Source of the DNA: CAMYMG01 sp038259455 | Lineage (GTDB): Bacteria > Pseudomonadota > Alphaproteobacteria > Rhizobiales > Rhizobiaceae | Direction of reading: 5' to 3' | NCBI GenBank assembly: GCA_038259455.1 | Contig: JBBSOT010000216.1 | Coordinates: 1 to 8,585 of the forward strand | DNA length: 8,585 nt | Shown: positions 6,485-8,585 of the stretch, piece by piece | Layout: every line of letters starts with the position of its first letter | Position numbering within the stretch: the first letter of the stretch is position 1 | The notes under the pieces: model-generated | Database searches by the model: none | What the model was told of the DNA's origin: nothing | Seen by the model: the letters and a program-made list of their open reading frames with translations, nothing else | Position numbers and translations under genes: made by a program

Positions 6485-8050
6485 ATGGCTAAACCCAACG
6501 AACTGCTTGCCACATCCCTCGCGGCGCTGAGAGGCGTGACCCACAACGGCACCAGATCGGTGGTGAAATCCGAAGAGCTCAGCCGTGTCCACCGGGAGCG
6601 ACTGCAGGACAATGGTTTTCTCGAGGAAATCATGAAGGGCTGGCTTGCGGTAAACTCACGGCCATCCGCCAGCAACAGGATCGATGCCGCCTGGAGCACC
6701 GTCTACTGGGAATTCGTAGGGCGCTACCTTGACGACCGTTTCGCTGACGGTTGGCGTTTCTCTGCCGAGACGTCGGTGGCTCTCTGGTCCGAAAACTACT
6801 CCATCCCCGTGCAGGCCATCGTCAGAAGCTCGAAGGCGAACAACCAGCTTGTGACGCTGCCAAGCAACACGTCGCTCTATCTGCTGCGCTCAAAGGAGAA
6901 CGAGCCGGGCGAGACGAGAGCGGGATTGAGACTGATGCCGATGGAGCAGGCGATTTGCAATCTGTCGCCGGAGTCGTGGAAAACGTCGACGACCGATGCT
7001 ATCGCCGTCATCGGCTCAATCCGAGGAACGAGCACGATGCTTCGATATCTGCTGGAGGGAGGCCGAAGCCACATCGGTGGACGTGTCGCGGCAGCGCTCC
7101 GTCATCTTGGCAGGACGCGAGACGCCGACACAATTATCAAGGCTCTCGAATCGGCCGGCTATAATCCCCACGAGGATAACCCCTTTGACCCGAAGGTGGA
7201 CCTGATCACACTGGATCCCCGCCGAGCCCAGGCGCCGTCCGCTACACGGATCAAGAACCTTTGGGCGAAGATGAGGAAAGCCGCCCTCGATAACATCGGT
7301 TTCGAGGAGGTGCGCATCAATGATCGTGACGCGTACATCCTTGAGATCGAGGAGCGCTATGTGGCGGACGCGTTGAATTCACTTTCGATCGAGGGATATG
7401 AAGTATCGGAAGAGTTGATTGAAAAGGTGCAGGATGGTCAATGGAAACCGGACGATGACGCCCAGGACTTTGAGACCAGGAACGCGCTGGCGGCAAAGGG
7501 GTATAGACTTGCATTCGAGGAGGTGCGGGAGGATATCCGGAAGATCCTTGATGGAGCTGCTACAGGTGAACTTCTTGAGGAAAGGCACCAGGACTGGTTT
7601 CGAGCCATGTTCAGCCCCTCTGTAACCGCAGGCATCATCAAGCCGCATCAGCTCGCAGGTTATCGTTCACACAATGTCTATCTGCGCGGTTCTTCGCATG
7701 TGCCCTTGCCGCCACACGCGATCGTTGACGCAATGGAAGCTTTGTTCGAATGCATTTCGCAGGAGCGCGATGCACGCGTTAAGGCACTCCTCGCCCCATT
7801 CCTGTTCACGTACATTCATCCGTTCCCTGATGGGAACGGCAGGGCGGCGCGTTTCATAATGAATGCGCTGTTGGCGGAAAGCGGAGTGCCGTGGACCGTC
7901 ATTCCAGTTGCACGCCGTGACGAGTACATGAACGCCTTGGAAAAAGCGAGCCAGCACGAGAATATCGTACCCCTCACGATTTTCGTGTCTGAGCTGGTCA
8001 ACACGTCTCCGCCCGCCAGAGGCGCTCAGACCGCGTGGAAAGCCAAGTAG
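6485..8050 (+). CDS. Fic domain AMP-transferase fused to AbiEi-like winged-helix N-terminus
   Basis: The protein has 521 residues; CGGAGG (6474-6479) lies 5 nt before the ATG. Residues ~25-60 look like a winged helix (SEELSRVHRERLQDNGFLEE, then KGWLAV). Residues ~70-225 resemble the body of AbiEi-type antitoxin/regulators (LMPMEQAICNL at 150-160); this assignment is by pattern only. The C-terminal half is Fic: NSLSIEG at 298-304 fits the inhibitory (S/T)xxxE(G/N) motif, placed N-terminal to the active site as in class II Fic proteins. A flap-like region YRSHNVYL lies at 393-400. The catalytic motif HPFPDGNGRAAR (445-456) has every key residue, including H445 and R456. Fic enzymes usually transfer AMP to a target hydroxyl group. 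The target, and whether it is a toxin, regulator or effector, is unknown. The 24-bp repeat array immediately upstream suggests self-regulation. Confidence 0.9.
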   Translation: MAKPNELLATSLAALRGVTHNGTRSVVKSEELSRVHRERLQDNGFLEEIMKGWLAVNSRPSASNRIDAAWSTVYWEFVGRYLDDRFADGWRFSAETSVALWSENYSIPVQAIVRSSKANNQLVTLPSNTSLYLLRSKENEPGETRAGLRLMPMEQAICNLSPESWKTSTTDAIAVIGSIRGTSTMLRYLLEGGRSHIGGRVAAALRHLGRTRDADTIIKALESAGYNPHEDNPFDPKVDLITLDPRRAQAPSATRIKNLWAKMRKAALDNIGFEEVRINDRDAYILEIEERYVADALNSLSIEGYEVSEELIEKVQDGQWKPDDDAQDFETRNALAAKGYRLAFEEVREDIRKILDGAATGELLEERHQDWFRAMFSPSVTAGIIKPHQLAGYRSHNVYLRGSSHVPLPPHAIVDAMEALFECISQERDARVKALLAPFLFTYIHPFPDGNGRAARFIMNALLAESGVPWTVIPVARRDEYMNALEKASQHENIVPLTIFVSELVNTSPPARGAQTAWKAK

Positions 8051-8120
8051 CGTTGCCGCGTACATACGACCGATCTGCCGAGATTTCGTCGCACGGAACA
8101 AATTTTACGACGCAGTACGT

Positions 8121-8354
8121 CTATTTATTTGTCCCAGAAATCTCTGGTGGGGGTCGCAGCAATTCCCACGCCTCAATTCCTAAGACTGTGGCGAGGCGAT
8201 CCACGACATCGATGCTCGCGGCATAAACGCATCGCTCCAAGGCGCTGACATAAGTGCGGTCGATTTCGGCGCGATGAGCAACCTCCTCCTGCGACAAACC
8301 TTTGGCCTGCCTAGCAGCTCGCAGATTATTCGCAAACATCTCTCGAATCTCCAT
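8121..8354 (-). CDS. Small XRE-family helix-turn-helix transcriptional regulator
   Basis: This 77-residue protein, MEIREMFANNLRAARQAKGL at its start, is almost entirely one Cro/C1-type DNA-binding domain: LSQEEVAHRAEIDRTYVSAL (20-39) is the helix-turn-helix, followed by ASIDVVDRLATVLGI. The ATG at 8354 gives the N-terminus common in this family; a longer frame reaches 8453 but its added 33 residues look non-coding. The ribosome binding site for 8354 is poor, and an ATG at 8339, with GGAG 9 nt upstream, is a possible alternative. The gene converges on the Fic gene with a 70-bp gap. It probably controls its own promoter, where repeats are found, and could also act on its neighbour. Such short XRE proteins are common in rhizobial genomes; target genes cannot be told from sequence. 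Confidence 0.85.
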   Translation of the reverse strand: MEIREMFANNLRAARQAKGLSQEEVAHRAEIDRTYVSALERCVYAASIDVVDRLATVLGIEAWELLRPPPEISGTNK

Positions 8355-8377
8355 GTTGAGGAGATCAGCGGGTTGAT

Positions 8378-8400
8378 GAGTATTCCACCACGGAGTATTC
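8378..8400 (-). promoter_or_regulatory. Direct repeat upstream of the XRE gene (candidate operator)
   Basis: The octamer GAGTATTC occurs at 8378-8385 and 8393-8400, so the copies start 15 bp apart, 24-46 bp upstream of the XRE start codon. Position and spacing fit a pair of binding sites for a dimeric XRE regulator acting on its own promoter. Binding is inferred. Confidence 0.45.
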
Positions 8401-8422
8401 TCTACATGTCTTCCATGTAGAG
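8400..8422. promoter_or_regulatory. Perfect 9-bp inverted repeat upstream of the XRE gene
   Basis: CTCTACATG (8400-8408) and CATGTAGAG (8414-8422) are exact reverse complements separated by 5 bp. This lies 46-68 bp upstream of the XRE start on its strand and abuts the direct repeat, so it is a good candidate operator. As RNA it could also form a 9-bp hairpin. Confidence 0.55.
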
Positions 8423-8442
8423 CCGCGCCTTTGGCTCTTTTT
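8419..8442 (+). terminator. Weak rho-independent terminator-like hairpin
   Basis: AGAGCC (8419-8424) pairs with GGCTCT (8433-8438) around an 8-nt loop and is followed by a run of T (8438-8442) on the plus strand. The stem is short, so activity is uncertain. No plus-strand gene ends nearby; the Fic stop codon is about 370 bp upstream. It shares four bases with the preceding inverted repeat, so the two hairpins cannot form together. Confidence 0.35.
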
Positions 8443-8585
8443 GGAAGGCACAACTACGGCGCGTGGTGGTCTCAGTCGATTTGCAATACAAATGCGGGTC
8501 GTAACCGAGAGTGGATCTCGAATGCAGCGCGAACGCATAAATCAGTTCCGCAGATGAGCTTGAAGAACCGTGTCAGAAAATAAAA
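8443..8585. other. Right-end non-coding stretch
   Basis: I see no plausible gene in the last ~140 bases on either strand. Small imperfect symmetries occur, for example CGAGA/TCTCG at 8506-8520, but nothing that can be named. Confidence 0.4.

Noticed and set aside
8355..8453. A 33-residue N-terminal extension of the XRE regulator.
   Set aside because: The extension overlaps the inverted and direct repeats, has no resemblance to the family, and the internal ATG gives the usual family N-terminus.

Overview
The window looks like part of a conjugative or mobilisable plasmid (or plasmid-derived element) from an alphaproteobacterium of the Rhizobium/Agrobacterium group. The basis is a large relaxase-helicase followed by traF, traB and traH in the order known from Ti and symbiotic plasmids, a nick-like sequence of the same class just upstream, and GC-rich coding sequence throughout. 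No database search was run; family names come from recognising the protein sequences.

Left edge (1-548): on the minus strand lies the 5' part of traC, with a good ribosome binding site and start codon but stopping after 48 codons, followed by an open reading frame remnant with no start codon. This looks like a deletion or rearrangement junction; neither a full traC nor a recognisable traD start follows. Between traC' and traA lies the origin of transfer: a nick core resembling the MOBQ (RSF1010-like) class, a flanking 6-bp inverted repeat, two further small hairpins, and a second copy of the core half-site exactly 50 bp away.

Transfer operon (549-6201, plus strand): traA (relaxase fused to a RecD-like helicase), traF (S26-type peptidase), traB (membrane protein with a nitrilase-like domain) and traH are tightly packed: traA/traF overlap by 4 bp, traF/traB by 11 bp, and traB/traH are 16 bp apart. 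They are probably co-transcribed. TraA would nick oriT and unwind the transferred strand; TraF would mature the pilin in related systems; TraB and TraH are accessory factors.

Accessory region (6202-8585): an AT-rich stretch carries four to five copies of a 15-bp motif spaced exactly 24 bp apart, directly upstream of a 521-residue protein. That protein joins an N-terminal winged-helix (AbiEi-like) region to a C-terminal Fic AMP-transferase domain with an intact catalytic motif and an internal class II-type inhibitory motif. A small XRE-type regulator lies convergent to it on the minus strand, preceded by a direct repeat, a perfect 9-bp inverted repeat and an overlapping terminator-like hairpin. 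The most interesting hypothesis is that the Fic fusion is a self-regulating toxin-like module that binds the 24-bp array and was acquired next to the transfer genes.
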